DNA of 42,406 bases from a gamma proteobacterium L18 (GCA_000497835.1 KI547170.1:181654-224059), one strand, 5' to 3'; shown: positions 1 to 8,445, counted from the stretch's first letter. A program made the numbers and translations. Notes: generated by a model not told the origin, from the letters alone.

Positions 1-568
1 GAATCACCAGCGCGCTGGTCAGGGCCAGCAGCCACAGGCCATTGACCAGGGCGCCGAGCAGCCAGCGGTTGAGGCGGCGGCGTTGCAGCAGCAGGATCAG
101 CGCGGGCCCCAGGTGCACGGCATTGGCGTCCCTGGCCAGGCGGGCGCTGAGCCACATCCACAGGCGCCCCAGGCTGGCGCCGTGTTCGCCGGCCAGCAGC
201 AGGCCGCAGGCCCAGCTCAGCAGCAGGATCCAGTTGAGCCCCAACAGGCTACCCAGGGCCCAGAAGACATTCACGGGGCCGGTACCCAATGCAGCGAACG
301 CCAGGCCTGCGCCGCTGATGATCACCAGCACGGCTAGCAGCATCACGCTCAGGCGCGCGCCCTGTTTCCAGTGGCGCAGGGCCGGCAGCAGGCCGTCGCG
401 TTCGGCCAGCCAGGTGGCCCGGTGTTGAATGCGGGCCGTCAGGTCGCCGCCCTGCTGGCGGGCGCGGCGGTTGGCTTCCTGATCGTCCAGGGGGCCAGTG
501 TGTTCTTCGCGCAGGCGAATGGCTTCGGTAAGCCAGAGAGTGTCCAGTGCTGTCACGCCACTATCCAT
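1..568 (-). CDS. DUF2868 membrane protein, N-terminal part (cut by window edge)
   Basis: The minus-strand frame opens at an ATG at 568 and runs without a stop off the left edge, giving about 189 residues. The product begins MDSGVTALDTLWLTEAIRLR, is charged for about 70 residues, then has hydrophobic segments at roughly 75-98 and 102-125 and another starting near 172, so it is a multi-pass inner-membrane protein. I recognise the sequence style and the position next to folA as the DUF2868 family, which usually sits beside a DUF3482 GTPase-like gene in Pseudomonas; that partner would lie outside the window. Function is unknown. It is divergent from folA with 59 bp between the two starts, so the promoters must overlap. 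Confidence 0.75.
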   Translation of the reverse strand, partial: MDSGVTALDTLWLTEAIRLREEHTGPLDDQEANRRARQQGGDLTARIQHRATWLAERDGLLPALRHWKQGARLSVMLLAVLVIISGAGLAFAALGTGPVNVFWALGSLLGLNWILLLSWACGLLLAGEHGASLGRLWMWLSARLARDANAVHLGPALILLLQRRRLNRWLLGALVNGLWLLALTSALVI

Positions 569-612
569 TGATCAAACCAACCCAGAGCATAACCCAGCGA
601 AGCCTCGGGCTC

Positions 613-621
613 TGCTATCCT
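613..621 (+). promoter_or_regulatory. Extended -10 promoter for folA
   Basis: TGCTATCCT carries a TGn extension directly before a good -10 hexamer (TATCCT, 616-621). No -35 match lies 16-18 bp upstream, which is expected for extended -10 promoters. A start 6-7 bp downstream would fall on or next to the folA ATG at 628. Inferred by eye. Confidence 0.4.
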
Positions 622-627
622 CGCGGC

Positions 628-1140
628 ATGAAAAACACTCTCCCCCTCAGCCTGATCGCGGCGCTCGCCGAGAACCGCGTCATCGGCATCGACAACAGCA
701 TGCCCTGGCACCTGCCGGGTGATTTCAAATACTTCAAGGCCACCACGCTGGGCAAGCCGATCATCATGGGTCGCAAGACCTGGGATTCGCTGGGCCGCCC
801 GCTGCCGGGGCGCCTGAACCTCGTGGTCAGCCGTCAGGCCGATCTGGTGCTGGAAGGGGCGGAGGTGTATCCGTCGCTGGAAGCCGCCATCGTCCGGGCT
901 GAGGCCTGGGCGCTGGAGAATGGCGCTGATGAGCTGATGCTGATCGGTGGCGCGCAGTTGTATGCGCAAGGGCTGGATCTGGCCGACCGTCTGTACCTGA
1001 CCCGTGTGGCGGCAAGCCCTGCGGGCGATGCGTGGTTCCCCGAATACGATGAGAGCCAGTGGCTGCTGGCCTCCAACACCGAAAATCCGGCCGTGGGCGA
1101 GGCCCCGGCGTACGCCTTCGAAGTCTGGGACCGCCGCTGA
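628..1140 (+). CDS. folA: Dihydrofolate reductase
   Basis: A 170-residue cytoplasmic DHFR that reduces dihydrofolate to tetrahydrofolate with NADPH and is the target of trimethoprim. The start of the fold is clear: SLIAALAENRVIG, then MPWHLPGDF with Trp27 and the catalytic Asp32 (Asp27 in E. coli), the NADPH-loop motif IMGRKTWDSLGRPLPGR, and IGGAQLY near the C-terminus. The ATG at 628 gives the usual family length. The frame stays open upstream to 547, but that part has no similarity to DHFR. No Shine-Dalgarno sequence precedes the ATG, and a -10-like element ends 7 bp before it, so the message may be leaderless. It is convergent with tcyP, with a REP pair between them. Confidence 0.97.
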   Translation: MKNTLPLSLIAALAENRVIGIDNSMPWHLPGDFKYFKATTLGKPIIMGRKTWDSLGRPLPGRLNLVVSRQADLVLEGAEVYPSLEAAIVRAEAWALENGADELMLIGGAQLYAQGLDLADRLYLTRVAASPAGDAWFPEYDESQWLLASNTENPAVGEAPAYAFEVWDRR

Positions 1141-1164
1141 TTTTTTAGCAGGGCTGCTGGCCCT

Positions 1165-1247
1165 ATCGCGAGCAAGCTTTGCTCCCACAGTGAAATGCCA
1201 TCAACCGTGGTTGGCTTGACACTGTGGGAGCAAAGCTTGCTCGCGAT
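1165..1247. repeat. REP pair, family A
   Basis: Two perfect inverted 28-bp arms (1165-1192 and 1220-1247) read GTGGGAGCAAAGCTTGCTCGCGAT outward, each with its own inner palindrome around AAGCTT. The pair lies between the convergent folA and tcyP genes, where it could end or insulate transcription from both sides. The same sequence recurs at 3992 and 8565. Confidence 0.9.
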
Positions 1248-1261
1248 GAGGCCCTGATGAA

Positions 1262-2653
1262 CTACCGGTGCGCCAGCTCCGCGTGCTCATCGGCATTCAG
1301 CAGCGCCCGGTCGGTCTGCTGCAACACCTGGCTGGCGATGGTGCCCGCCGTCATCGAACCACTGACGTTCAACGCCGTGCGGCCCATGTCGATCAACGGC
1401 TCCACCGAAATCAGCAACGCCACCAGCGACACCGGCAAGCCCATGGCGGGCAGCACGATCAGCGCGGCAAAGGTCGCGCCGCCGCCCACGCCGGCCACCC
1501 CAGCCGAGCTCAGGGTGACGATGGCCACCAGGGTGGCAATCCACATTGGGTCCAGCGGGTTGATGCCCACGGTGGGCGCAACCATCACGGCCAGCATCGC
1601 CGGGTACAGGCCTGCGCAACCGTTCTGGCCGATGGTGGCGCCGAACGAGGCGGCAAAGCTGGCGATCGACTGCGGGATGCCCAGGCGCTGGGTCTGCGCT
1701 TCGATGCTCAGCGGGATGGTGGCGGCGCTGGAGCGGCTGGTGAAGGCGAAGGTCAGCACCGGCCACACCTTGCGGAAGAAGCGCAGCGGGTTGACCCCGG
1801 CGGTGCTCAGCAGCACGCCGTGGACCATGAACATCAGCGTCAGGCCGATGTAGGACACCAGCACGAAGCTGCCCAGCTTGAGGATGTCCTGCAGGTTGGA
1901 ACTGGCGACCACCTTGGCCATCAGCGCCAGCACGCCGTAGGGCGTCAGCTTCATCACCAGGCGCACCAGCCGCGTCACCCAGGCTTGCAGGGTTTCGATG
2001 GCGCTGACCACTTTCGCACCTTTTTCGGCGTCATCCTTGAGCAGTTGCAGGGCGGCCACACCCAGGAAGGCGGCGAAGATCACCACGCTGATGATCGACG
2101 TCGGCTTGGCCCGGGCCAGGTCGGCCACCGGGTTCTGCGGCACGAACGACAGCAGCAGCTGCGGGATATTGAGGTCGTTGACCTTACCCACGTAGTCGCT
2201 CTGGATCGCCTGCATGCGCGCCAGTTCCTGGGTGCCGGCCACCAGGCCTTCGGCGGTCAGGCCGAACAGGTTGGTCAGGCCCACACCGATCAGCGCGGCG
2301 ATGGCGGTGGTGAACAGCAGCACGCCGATGGTCAGGAAGCTGATCTTGCCCAGTGATGAGGCGTTGTGCAGGCGTGCCACGGCGCTGAGGATGGAGGCGA
2401 AGATCAGCGCCATCACGATCATCTGCAGCAACTGCACATAGCCGTTGCCCACCAGGTCCAGCCAGCTGATGGTGGTCTTGAGCAGCGGATTGCCCTGGCC
2501 GTAGATGACATGCAGGGCGCTGCCGAACAGTACGCCCAGCACCAGGCCGATCAGGACCTTTTTCGCCAGGCTGAATTGAGTGCGGCTGGTTTGCGCCAGG
2601 CCCAGCAGCAGTGCCAGGAACACCAGCAGGTTAAGTAGCAGGGGCAGATTCAT
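1262..2653 (-). CDS. tcyP: L-cystine:cation symporter TcyP
   Basis: A 463-residue inner-membrane importer of the dicarboxylate/amino-acid:cation symporter family. It matches the E. coli cystine importer TcyP (YdjN) almost throughout by memory, including [44 protein letters not shown] and the C-terminal NVSGSMTAG and AELAHR. It should bring cystine into the cell for sulfur supply. The start at 2653 is preceded by GGAG, and the N-terminus [12 protein letters not shown] aligns with the family; the open frame upstream to 2809 does not. In enterobacteria this gene is controlled by CysB. The 247-bp divergent region shared with pchP is AT-rich around 2725-2755, but I could not define an operator. 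Confidence 0.93.
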   Translation of the reverse strand: MNLPLLLNLLVFLALLLGLAQTSRTQFSLAKKVLIGLVLGVLFGSALHVIYGQGNPLLKTTISWLDLVGNGYVQLLQMIVMALIFASILSAVARLHNASSLGKISFLTIGVLLFTTAIAALIGVGLTNLFGLTAEGLVAGTQELARMQAIQSDYVGKVNDLNIPQLLLSFVPQNPVADLARAKPTSIISVVIFAAFLGVAALQLLKDDAEKGAKVVSAIETLQAWVTRLVRLVMKLTPYGVLALMAKVVASSNLQDILKLGSFVLVSYIGLTLMFMVHGVLLSTAGVNPLRFFRKVWPVLTFAFTSRSSAATIPLSIEAQTQRLGIPQSIASFAASFGATIGQNGCAGLYPAMLAVMVAPTVGINPLDPMWIATLVAIVTLSSAGVAGVGGGATFAALIVLPAMGLPVSLVALLISVEPLIDMGRTALNVSGSMTAGTIASQVLQQTDRALLNADEHAELAHR

Positions 2654-2900
2654 TGAAGCTCCAGGTGAAAGATTTCCGGGCTGCTGCGCCTCTAAGGGGC
2701 GCTGGCCAACCACAAACTCTAACATCCTGAATTTTCTGTTATTTATACCGAGATCGAATGTCGATAGTCGTTTCTGGAATAAGCAGTGGTCGCGCACGGA
2801 TAAATCCATGACGCGATCCGGCCCCTGGCGGTCGCGTTCAAGCGTGTTTTGTCATGAGCATTTGCTACGTTCCCTGGGATCTTACTGGGGAGCCTCACCG

Positions 2901-3959
2901 ATGAAGCCACTGCGTAATCTGCTTGCCGTCACTTTGGGCCTGGCGTTGGCCAGCCCGGTCTTCGCCGCCACCGAACTCAAGCATTGGCCGGCGGCACAGG
3001 CCAAACAGCTCGACGCGATGATTGCCGCCAATGCCCACAAGGGCAATTACGCGGTATTTGACATGGACAACACCAGCTACCGCTACGACCTGGAAGAGTC
3101 GTTGCTGCCGTACCTGGAAAACAAGGGTGTGCTGACCCGCGACAAGCTCGACCCGTCGCTGAAGCTGATCCCGTTCAAGGACACCGCCGAGCACAAGGAA
3201 AGCCTGTTCAGTTACTACTACCGCCTGTGCGAAGTGGACGATATGGTCTGCTACCCGTGGGTGGCGCAGGTGTTTTCCGGTTTTACCCTCACCGAGCTCA
3301 AGGGCTACGTGGACGAGATGATGGCATCCGGCAAGCCGGTACCGGCCACCTATTTCGAAGGTGATGTGGTCAAGACCATGAACGTCGAGCCGCCCAAGGT
3401 GTTTACCGGGCAGGCCGAGCTGTACAACAAGCTGATGGAAAACGGCATCGAGGTATACGTGGTCACAGCCGCTTCCGAGGAGCTGGTGCGCATGGTGGCG
3501 GCCGATCCCAAGTATGGCTACAACGTCAAACCGCAGAACGTGATTGGCGTGACCACTTTGCTCAAGGACCCCAAGACTGGCGAGCTGACCACGGCGCGCA
3601 AGCAGATCGAAGCGGGCAAGTATGACCCCAAGGCCAACATGGGTATGCTGCTGACCCCGTACCTGTGGACCCCGGCGACCTGGATGGCGGGCAAGCAGGC
3701 GGCGATCCTGACCTATATCGATCAGTGGAAGAAACCGGTATTGGTGGGGGGCGATACCCCGTCGAGCGACGGCTACATGCTGTTCCACAGCGTGGACGTG
3801 GCCAAGGGCGGCGTGCACCTGTGGGTGAACCGCAAGGCCAAGTACATGGACCAGTTGAACGGCATGATAAGCAAGAACGCGGCGGCGCAGGCCAAGGAAG
3901 GGTTGCCGGTGACGGCGGACAAGAATTGGGTGATTGTGAAGCCTGAGGAGATCCAGTAA
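2901..3959 (+). CDS. pchP: Secreted phosphorylcholine phosphatase
   Basis: A 352-residue HAD-superfamily phosphatase with a signal peptide (residues 1-22, ending SPVFA). It matches P. aeruginosa PchP, which releases choline from phosphorylcholine in the periplasm after phospholipase C attack on host or plant lipids. Catalytic motif I FDMDNTSYRYD has the nucleophile and acid/base Asp54 and Asp56; motif II is VVTAAS (187-192); the later Mg2+-binding motif is GGDTPSSD (283-290). The ATG at 2901 follows GGGGAG and begins the signal peptide; the frame is open far upstream to 2580, across the divergent promoter, which is unlikely to be coding. In P. aeruginosa the gene is induced by choline and betaine through GbdR; I did not identify that site here. 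Confidence 0.9.
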   Translation: MKPLRNLLAVTLGLALASPVFAATELKHWPAAQAKQLDAMIAANAHKGNYAVFDMDNTSYRYDLEESLLPYLENKGVLTRDKLDPSLKLIPFKDTAEHKESLFSYYYRLCEVDDMVCYPWVAQVFSGFTLTELKGYVDEMMASGKPVPATYFEGDVVKTMNVEPPKVFTGQAELYNKLMENGIEVYVVTAASEELVRMVAADPKYGYNVKPQNVIGVTTLLKDPKTGELTTARKQIEAGKYDPKANMGMLLTPYLWTPATWMAGKQAAILTYIDQWKKPVLVGGDTPSSDGYMLFHSVDVAKGGVHLWVNRKAKYMDQLNGMISKNAAAQAKEGLPVTADKNWVIVKPEEIQ

Positions 3960-3991
3960 CCCGCTGGTTTTTTTGGGGGGCTGCTGGCCTC

Positions 3992-4066
3992 TCGCGAGCA
4001 AGCTTTGCTCCCACAGGTGTACGCCTCAGGCGCTGTTGACACTGTGGGAGCAAAGCTTGCTCGCGA
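3992..4066. repeat. REP pair, family A
   Basis: Perfect 25-bp inverted arms at 3992-4016 and 4042-4066, same sequence as the pair at 1165. It sits between the convergent pchP and ilvD genes. Confidence 0.9.
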
Positions 4067-4105
4067 TGGCGTCATCAAGACCACCATCACAAGCAAGCCT
4101 TCAGC

Positions 4106-5947
4106 TTACAGCCCGTCCAGCATCGCCTTGTTGCGCACCGCGCCTTTGTCGGCGCTGGTCGCCAGCAGGGCGTAGGCCTTCAGTGCGGTGGTCACTTTGC
4201 GTGGGCGGACTTCGACCGGCTTCCAGCCTTTCTTGTCCTGTTCCACGCGGCGTGCCGCCAGTTCTTCATCGCTGACCAGCAGGTTGATCGAACGGTTCGG
4301 AATGTCGATCAGCACCTTGTCGCCGTCCTGCACCAGGCCGATGGCGCCGCCAGCAGCCGCTTCCGGCGAAGCATGGCCGATGGACAGGCCCGAGGTACCA
4401 CCCGAGAAACGACCGTCGGTCAGCAGGGCACACGCCTTGCCCAGGCCTTTGGATTTCAGGTACGAAGTGGGGTACAGCATTTCCTGCATGCCCGGGCCGC
4501 CTTTCGGGCCTTCGTAACGGATGATGACGATATCGCCTTCCTTCACTTCGTCAGCGAGGATGCCGCGCACAGCGCTGTCCTGGCTCTCGAAGATCTTGGC
4601 GTTGCCTTCGAACACATGGATGGACTCATCCACGCCGGCGGTCTTCACCACGCAGCCGTCCAGGGCAATGTTGCCGTACAGCACGGCCAGGCCGCCTTCT
4701 TTCGAATAGGCGTGCTCGAAGCTGCGGATGCAGCCGTTTTCACGGTCGTCGTCCAGGGTTTCCCAGCGGGTCGACTGGCTGAAGGCGGTCTGGGTGGGGA
4801 TACCGGCCGGGCCTGCCTTGAAGAAGTGGTGCACCGCCTCGTCGTTGGTCTGGGTGATGTCCCACTTGGCGATGGCTTCTTCCATGCTGCGGCTGTGCAC
4901 GGTCGGCAGGTCGGTGTGCAGCAGGCCGCCACGGGCCAGCGAACCGAGGATGCTGAAGATGCCGCCGGCGCGGTGCACGTCTTCCATGTGGTACTTCTGG
5001 ATGTTCGGCGCCACTTTGCACAGCTGCGGTACCTGGCGGGACAGGCGGTCGATATCGCGCAGGTCGAAGGCGATCTCGGCTTCCTGGGCGGCGGCCAGCA
5101 GGTGCAGGATGGTGTTGGTGGAACCGCCCATGGCGATGTCCAGCATCATGGCGTTCTCGAACGCCTTGAAGTTGGCGATGTTGCGCGGCAGTACCGAGTC
5201 GTCGTTCTCGATGTAGTAACGCTGGCAAAGCTCGACGATGGTACGGCCGGCCTGCAGGAACAGCTGCTCGCGGTCGCTGTGGGTGGCCAGGGTCGAACCG
5301 TTGCCCGGCAGGGCCAGGCCCAGGGCTTCGGTCAGGCAGTTCATGGAGTTGGCGGTGAACATGCCCGAGCACGAACCACAGGTAGGGCAGGCGCTACGCT
5401 CGTACTCAGCGACTTTCTCGTCAGAAGCGCTGGAGTCGGCGGCGATGACCATGGCGTCGACCAGGTCCAGGCCGTGGCTGGCCAGTTTGGTCTTGCCGGC
5501 TTCCATCGGGCCGCCGGAGACGAAGATCACCGGGATGTTCAGGCGCAGGGCGGCCATCAGCATACCGGGGGTGATCTTGTCGCAGTTGGAGATGCAGACG
5601 ATGGCGTCGGCGCAGTGGGCGTTGACCATGTACTCCACGGAGTCGGCGATGATCTCGCGGCTGGGCAGCGAATACAGCATGCCGTCATGGCCCATGGCGA
5701 TGCCGTCGTCCACGGCGATGGTGTTGAATTCCTTGGCCACGCCACCGGCGCGTTCGATCTCGCGGGCTACCAACTGGCCCAGGTCCTTCAGGTGCACGTG
5801 CCCCGGGACGAACTGGGTGAACGAGTTGGCGATGGCGATGATCGGCTTCTTGAAGTCGGCATCTTTCATCCCCGTGGCGCGCCACAGGGCGCGGGCGCCG
5901 GCCATGTTGCGGCCGTGGGTGGACGTTTTCGAGCGATAGTCAGGCAT
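4106..5947 (-). CDS. ilvD: Dihydroxy-acid dehydratase
   Basis: A full-length 613-residue enzyme that dehydrates 2,3-dihydroxy-isovalerate and 2,3-dihydroxy-methylvalerate in valine, leucine and isoleucine synthesis. It carries the family hallmarks: cysteines for the iron-sulfur cluster at NCDK (Cys122) and CPTCGSC (187-193), followed by [17 protein letters not shown], and [19 protein letters not shown] in the C-terminal domain. The ATG at 5947 follows GGAG. It is monocistronic here, divergent from the mgtE-like gene, with a long leader (see 5964-6147). It is convergent with pchP across a REP pair. Confidence 0.97.
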   Translation of the reverse strand: MPDYRSKTSTHGRNMAGARALWRATGMKDADFKKPIIAIANSFTQFVPGHVHLKDLGQLVAREIERAGGVAKEFNTIAVDDGIAMGHDGMLYSLPSREIIADSVEYMVNAHCADAIVCISNCDKITPGMLMAALRLNIPVIFVSGGPMEAGKTKLASHGLDLVDAMVIAADSSASDEKVAEYERSACPTCGSCSGMFTANSMNCLTEALGLALPGNGSTLATHSDREQLFLQAGRTIVELCQRYYIENDDSVLPRNIANFKAFENAMMLDIAMGGSTNTILHLLAAAQEAEIAFDLRDIDRLSRQVPQLCKVAPNIQKYHMEDVHRAGGIFSILGSLARGGLLHTDLPTVHSRSMEEAIAKWDITQTNDEAVHHFFKAGPAGIPTQTAFSQSTRWETLDDDRENGCIRSFEHAYSKEGGLAVLYGNIALDGCVVKTAGVDESIHVFEGNAKIFESQDSAVRGILADEVKEGDIVIIRYEGPKGGPGMQEMLYPTSYLKSKGLGKACALLTDGRFSGGTSGLSIGHASPEAAAGGAIGLVQDGDKVLIDIPNRSINLLVSDEELAARRVEQDKKGWKPVEVRPRKVTTALKAYALLATSADKGAVRNKAMLDGL

Positions 5948-5963
5948 GGAGCACTCCGGGCGG

Positions 5964-6083
5964 CTAATCAGGTATCAGTAAGGGAGTGAGCTTCTCTTGT
6001 CCTTTGCAGCGGCGACAGGTAGCTGCCGCTGCGGATGAGGTCGGTGACGCTGCAGGATCGCTGCGCGCTCGACCGGAGCTCAT
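5964..6083 (-). CDS. Possible 39-residue leader ORF upstream of ilvD
   Basis: An ATG at 6083 opens a 39-codon frame that stops at TAG (5966-5964), 16 bp before the ilvD start. The product is Ala/Ser-rich, with CRRC in the middle, and ends LTPLLIPD. Its last codons include TTA, CTG and ATA; TTA and ATA are rare in this G+C-rich genome. It spans an 8-bp hairpin (6006-6032). The initiation site is weak (GGCGGG close to the ATG). It could be a chance frame; no family is recognised. Confidence 0.25.
   Translation of the reverse strand: MSSGRARSDPAASPTSSAAAATCRRCKGQEKLTPLLIPD
6006..6032 (-). promoter_or_regulatory. Hairpin in the ilvD leader
   Basis: GCAGCGGC (6006-6013) and GCCGCTGC (6025-6032) form a perfect 8-bp stem with an 11-nt loop, about 60 nt upstream of the ilvD start. 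No T-run follows on the ilvD strand, so it is not an intrinsic terminator. A structural or attenuation role is inference. Confidence 0.45.
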
Positions 6084-6119
6084 AAACCCGCCGGGGGATG
6101 ATTGGCGATGAATAAGCCG

Positions 6120-6147
6120 ATTCTACACCGCTGGCGGCGGGATGGAA
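6120..6147 (-). promoter_or_regulatory. Candidate ilvD promoter
   Basis: Read on the minus strand, TTCCAT (6147-6142), a 16-bp spacer and TAGAAT (6125-6120) form a sigma-70-like promoter, with TG just before the -10. Transcription from near 6113 would give ilvD a leader of about 165 nt. By eye only. Confidence 0.4.
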
Positions 6148-6226
6148 TGGCGAGACCGATCAGGGACGGGCTTGTAGGACATTTCTGATTTTTCCCCAGT
6201 AGGTGTTTTTGTGCTTTTGGCGTGGC

Positions 6227-6252
6227 TACTATTCCTGTGCCGCATGTGCGGC
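6227..6252 (+). promoter_or_regulatory. Candidate -10 and 5' hairpin of the mgtE transcript
   Basis: TACTAT (6227-6232) is a plausible -10 with only a poor -35 upstream. Just after the expected start lies GCCGCATGTGCGGC (6239-6252), a 6-bp stem with a 2-nt turn (or slightly looser) that would cap the 5' end of the RNA. Between this and the ilvD promoter (6148-6226) I see nothing else. Confidence 0.3.
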
Positions 6253-6270
6253 CAACGAGAAAACACCCCA

Positions 6271-6351
6271 ATGGACCACCCCAGTTTACGTTCCTTCGAG
6301 AACCACATCCTGGCACCGACCGCAGCGGCGGCGGGCCTGCCTGTGAGCTGA
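6271..6351 (+). CDS. 26-residue leader peptide upstream of mgtE
   Basis: ATG at 6271 to TGA at 6349-6351 encodes MDHPSLRSFENHILAPTAAA followed by AGLPVS. The stop codon opens the loop of a long hairpin (arms 6327-6348 and 6359-6383), so a ribosome finishing this peptide would hold the hairpin's left arm open. It ends 44 nt before the mgtE start. Its own ribosome binding site is weak (GAGA, 10 nt upstream). Leader peptides control other bacterial Mg2+ transporter genes (mgtL in Salmonella); I do not recognise this one, and a regulatory role is inference. Confidence 0.45.
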   Translation: MDHPSLRSFENHILAPTAAAAGLPVS

Positions 6352-6383
6352 CGCGTCCGCTCGCCAGGCAGCCCTGCGCCGCC
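6327..6383 (+). promoter_or_regulatory. Leader hairpin abutting the mgtE ribosome binding site
   Basis: GGCGGCG...GGGC-CTGCCTG-TGAGC (6327-6348) pairs with GCTCGCCAGGCAG-CCC...CGCCGCC (6359-6383), a stem of about 20 bp with small bulges and a 10-nt loop. The Shine-Dalgarno GGAGAG (6385-6390) begins one nucleotide after the stem. There is no U-tract, so translation control or Rho access seems likelier than an intrinsic terminator. Confidence 0.55.
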
Positions 6384-6395
6384 TGGAGAGACGCA

Positions 6396-7121
6396 ATGAC
6401 TACCTTTAACCTTGCGCAGCACGATGCATCCCTGACCCACCTGTCCGCCGCCGACATCGCGGCGCATTTGCAGGCGCTGCCTGAAGAAAAACGCGCTGAC
6501 GTGCTCAGCCGCCTCGAAACGGAGGCTGCAGTGGAAGCCACCGAGGACTTCCACAAAGGCGCGCTGATCTCCACCCCCCTGGGCAACCTCAGCACCGCCA
6601 CCGTCGGCCTGCTGTACCGCAAGCGCGTGCTGTGGCTGGTGCTGCTGGTGTTCGGCAACCTGTTCTCCGGCGCCGGCATTGCTGCCTTCGAAGACGTGAT
6701 CGCCGCCAACATCGTGCTGGTGTTCTTCCTGCCCCTGCTGGTGGACAGCGGCGGCAATGCCGGTGCCCAGTCGGCCACCCTGATGGTGCGCGCCCTGGCT
6801 ACCGGCGAAGTGGTGATGAAAGACTGGCTGCGCCTGCTGTGGCGCGAATGCTCGGTGGCGCTCGCGTTGGGCGTGACCATGGCCGTGGCCGTTGCCCTGC
6901 TGGGCGCCGCGCGTGGCGGTTGGGACATCTCCATGGTGGTGGCCAGCAGCATGCTGGTGATCGTGCTGGTGGGCAGCGTCATCGGCATGAGCCTGCCCTT
7001 CCTGTTCAGCCGCCTGAACATGGACCCGGCAGTGGCCAGCGGGCCGTTGATCACTTCTATTGCCGATGCAGCTGGGGTGTTGGTGTACTTCGGGATCGCT
7101 TCGGTGGTTTTGCAGCTGTGA
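6396..7121 (+). CDS. Short MgtE-type magnesium transporter
   Basis: A 241-residue inner-membrane protein matching the SLC41/MgtE membrane domain. Residues 1-45 keep a remnant of the cytosolic MgtE_N helices (SAADIAAHLQALPEEKRADVL). The pore domain has about five membrane segments, with VDSGGNAGAQSATLMVRAL (Mg2+ route) and DPAVASGPLITSIADAAGVLVYFGIA. Standard MgtE is about 450 residues with two CBS domains acting as Mg2+ gates; those are missing, so gating must differ. The ATG at 6396 follows GGAGAG. The frame is open back to 6222, but the upstream part does not resemble MgtE and overlaps a leader ORF and hairpin. Mg2+ as substrate is by family; Co2+ or other divalents are possible. Confidence 0.87.
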   Translation: MTTFNLAQHDASLTHLSAADIAAHLQALPEEKRADVLSRLETEAAVEATEDFHKGALISTPLGNLSTATVGLLYRKRVLWLVLLVFGNLFSGAGIAAFEDVIAANIVLVFFLPLLVDSGGNAGAQSATLMVRALATGEVVMKDWLRLLWRECSVALALGVTMAVAVALLGAARGGWDISMVVASSMLVIVLVGSVIGMSLPFLFSRLNMDPAVASGPLITSIADAAGVLVYFGIASVVLQL

Positions 7122-7159
7122 CCTAGGCGCTGATCCCGAGCGTAGCCGCAACTGCCTTT

Positions 7160-7246
7160 GTAGGAGCGGGTTCTACCCGCGAAAAGCACACCGCGACGTA
7201 TCAGGAGTTCCGCGTGCCCTTCTTCGCGGGTAGAACCCGCTCCCAC
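7160..7246. repeat. REP pair, family B
   Basis: Inverted arms at 7160-7183 and 7223-7246 read GTRGGAGCGGGTTCTACCCGCGAA outward. Each arm folds by itself on GCGGG-TTCTA-CCCGC. It lies between the convergent mgtE-like and MFS genes. The resemblance to the common P. putida REP is from memory. Confidence 0.88.
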
Positions 7247-7278
7247 ATATCCGCGTAGCCGCTGTCTGGCGGCAGCGG

Positions 7279-8445
7279 CTACGGTTTTGTGTACAGGCGC
7301 GTGACGGTGATGAGGCCTGCGAGGCAAAGTGCCAAAAATGCTATTCCCATCACCCATTCAAAATCCCCCGCCACCAAGCTGATCGCCGCACTCCCCACCC
7401 CACCCGCCGCCAACACCAGTGTGTTCAATACCGAAGCCGACGCCCCGGCGCTTGCCGGTACCAGCTCCATTGCCCGGGACGTGGCGGCAGGGCGGGCGAT
7501 GGTGGTGCCGGCGGTGCAGATCATCATGGGCAGCAAGATGCTGGCCACGCTGCGCTCGGTGAGGGTAGCCAATGACAGGATCGTCACGCCGGCCAGGCCG
7601 ATCAGGGCTAGACCAGTGTTCAGTTGCAGGCGGTGGCTGACGCTGCGGCTCATGCGGCTAGCGATCAGGCCGCCCAGCACGTAGGCAACGCCGTAACTGA
7701 GCAGGGTCAGGCCGAATTGCAGTTGGCTGAGTTGGTAGTGGTCGAGGAAGATCAGCGGGGAGAGGGCGATGAAGGCGAAGTGGCAGGTGAAGGCGATGGC
7801 GGCGATCAGCGAGAAGCCCATGAAGGCGGGATTACAAAGCAGTTCACGGTAGGCACTGATCAAGCCTTTGGCCGGGCGATTGGCGCCGCGGGTTGGCGGC
7901 AGGATGCGGATAGCCTGAAGCAGTACCAGCAGCGCGATCAGGGCGAACAGGTAGAAGCTGGCCTGCCAGCCGCCCAGGTGCTGCAGCAGGGCGCCGACCA
8001 GCGGCGAAGTGGAGATGAATACGCCGCTGGCGCTGGTGACCAGGATGCGGGTGCGATCCCGCTCGGCGCCGGTGAACAGGTCTTGTACCAGTGCATTGAG
8101 CAGCACGAAGCAGCCGCAGCCGATGGCCTGCAGGGTGCGGAAGATCATGAAGGGAATGAACTGCACGGTGTTGGCGCAGCCCACAGCGCCGAGGATGGAA
8201 ATGGCCAGCCCCAGCACCAGCAGGCCCTTGCGGCCGATTCGATCGGACAGCGGGCCAAGGAAGAATTGCGAGATGGCAACGCCCAGGGCGAACAGGCTGA
8301 TGGAGAGGGCTATTTCGCTGGAAGGTGTGGCGAAGTGGTCGGACAGGGCGGGGAATGAGGGGAGGAGGACGTCTAGGGGGAAGACGCCGAGCAGGACCAT
8401 GGCCAGGAGCAGGATGAGGATGGAGCGTTTTTGCGTGACGGGCAT
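7279..8445 (-). CDS. Bcr/CflA-type MFS drug or metabolite exporter
   Basis: A 388-residue inner-membrane protein with 12 predicted membrane segments and major facilitator motif A (GPLSDRIGRKGLLVLG, about residues 63-78). FPLDVLLPSFPALSDHF at residues 22-38 and the FRTLQAIGCGCFVLLNALVQDLF region are typical of the Bcr/CflA drug:H+ antiporter subfamily. The likely role is export of a toxic compound or metabolite; the substrate cannot be read from sequence. The start at 8445 begins MPVTQKRS with the first membrane helix immediately after. It is transcribed alone, with REP elements on both sides. Confidence 0.85.
   Translation of the reverse strand: MPVTQKRSILILLLAMVLLGVFPLDVLLPSFPALSDHFATPSSEIALSISLFALGVAISQFFLGPLSDRIGRKGLLVLGLAISILGAVGCANTVQFIPFMIFRTLQAIGCGCFVLLNALVQDLFTGAERDRTRILVTSASGVFISTSPLVGALLQHLGGWQASFYLFALIALLVLLQAIRILPPTRGANRPAKGLISAYRELLCNPAFMGFSLIAAIAFTCHFAFIALSPLIFLDHYQLSQLQFGLTLLSYGVAYVLGGLIASRMSRSVSHRLQLNTGLALIGLAGVTILSLATLTERSVASILLPMMICTAGTTIARPAATSRAMELVPASAGASASVLNTLVLAAGGVGSAAISLVAGDFEWVMGIAFLALCLAGLITVTRLYTKP

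Noticed and set aside
1141..1260. Intrinsic terminators formed by the REP pairs
   Set aside because: The arms are strong palindromes, but none is followed by a T-run. They are kept as repeats; only 28836-28870 meets the terminator pattern.
6239..6395. M-box or another known Mg2+ riboswitch before mgtE
   Set aside because: The leader is short, contains an ORF, and has no match to the M-box core that I can recognise.
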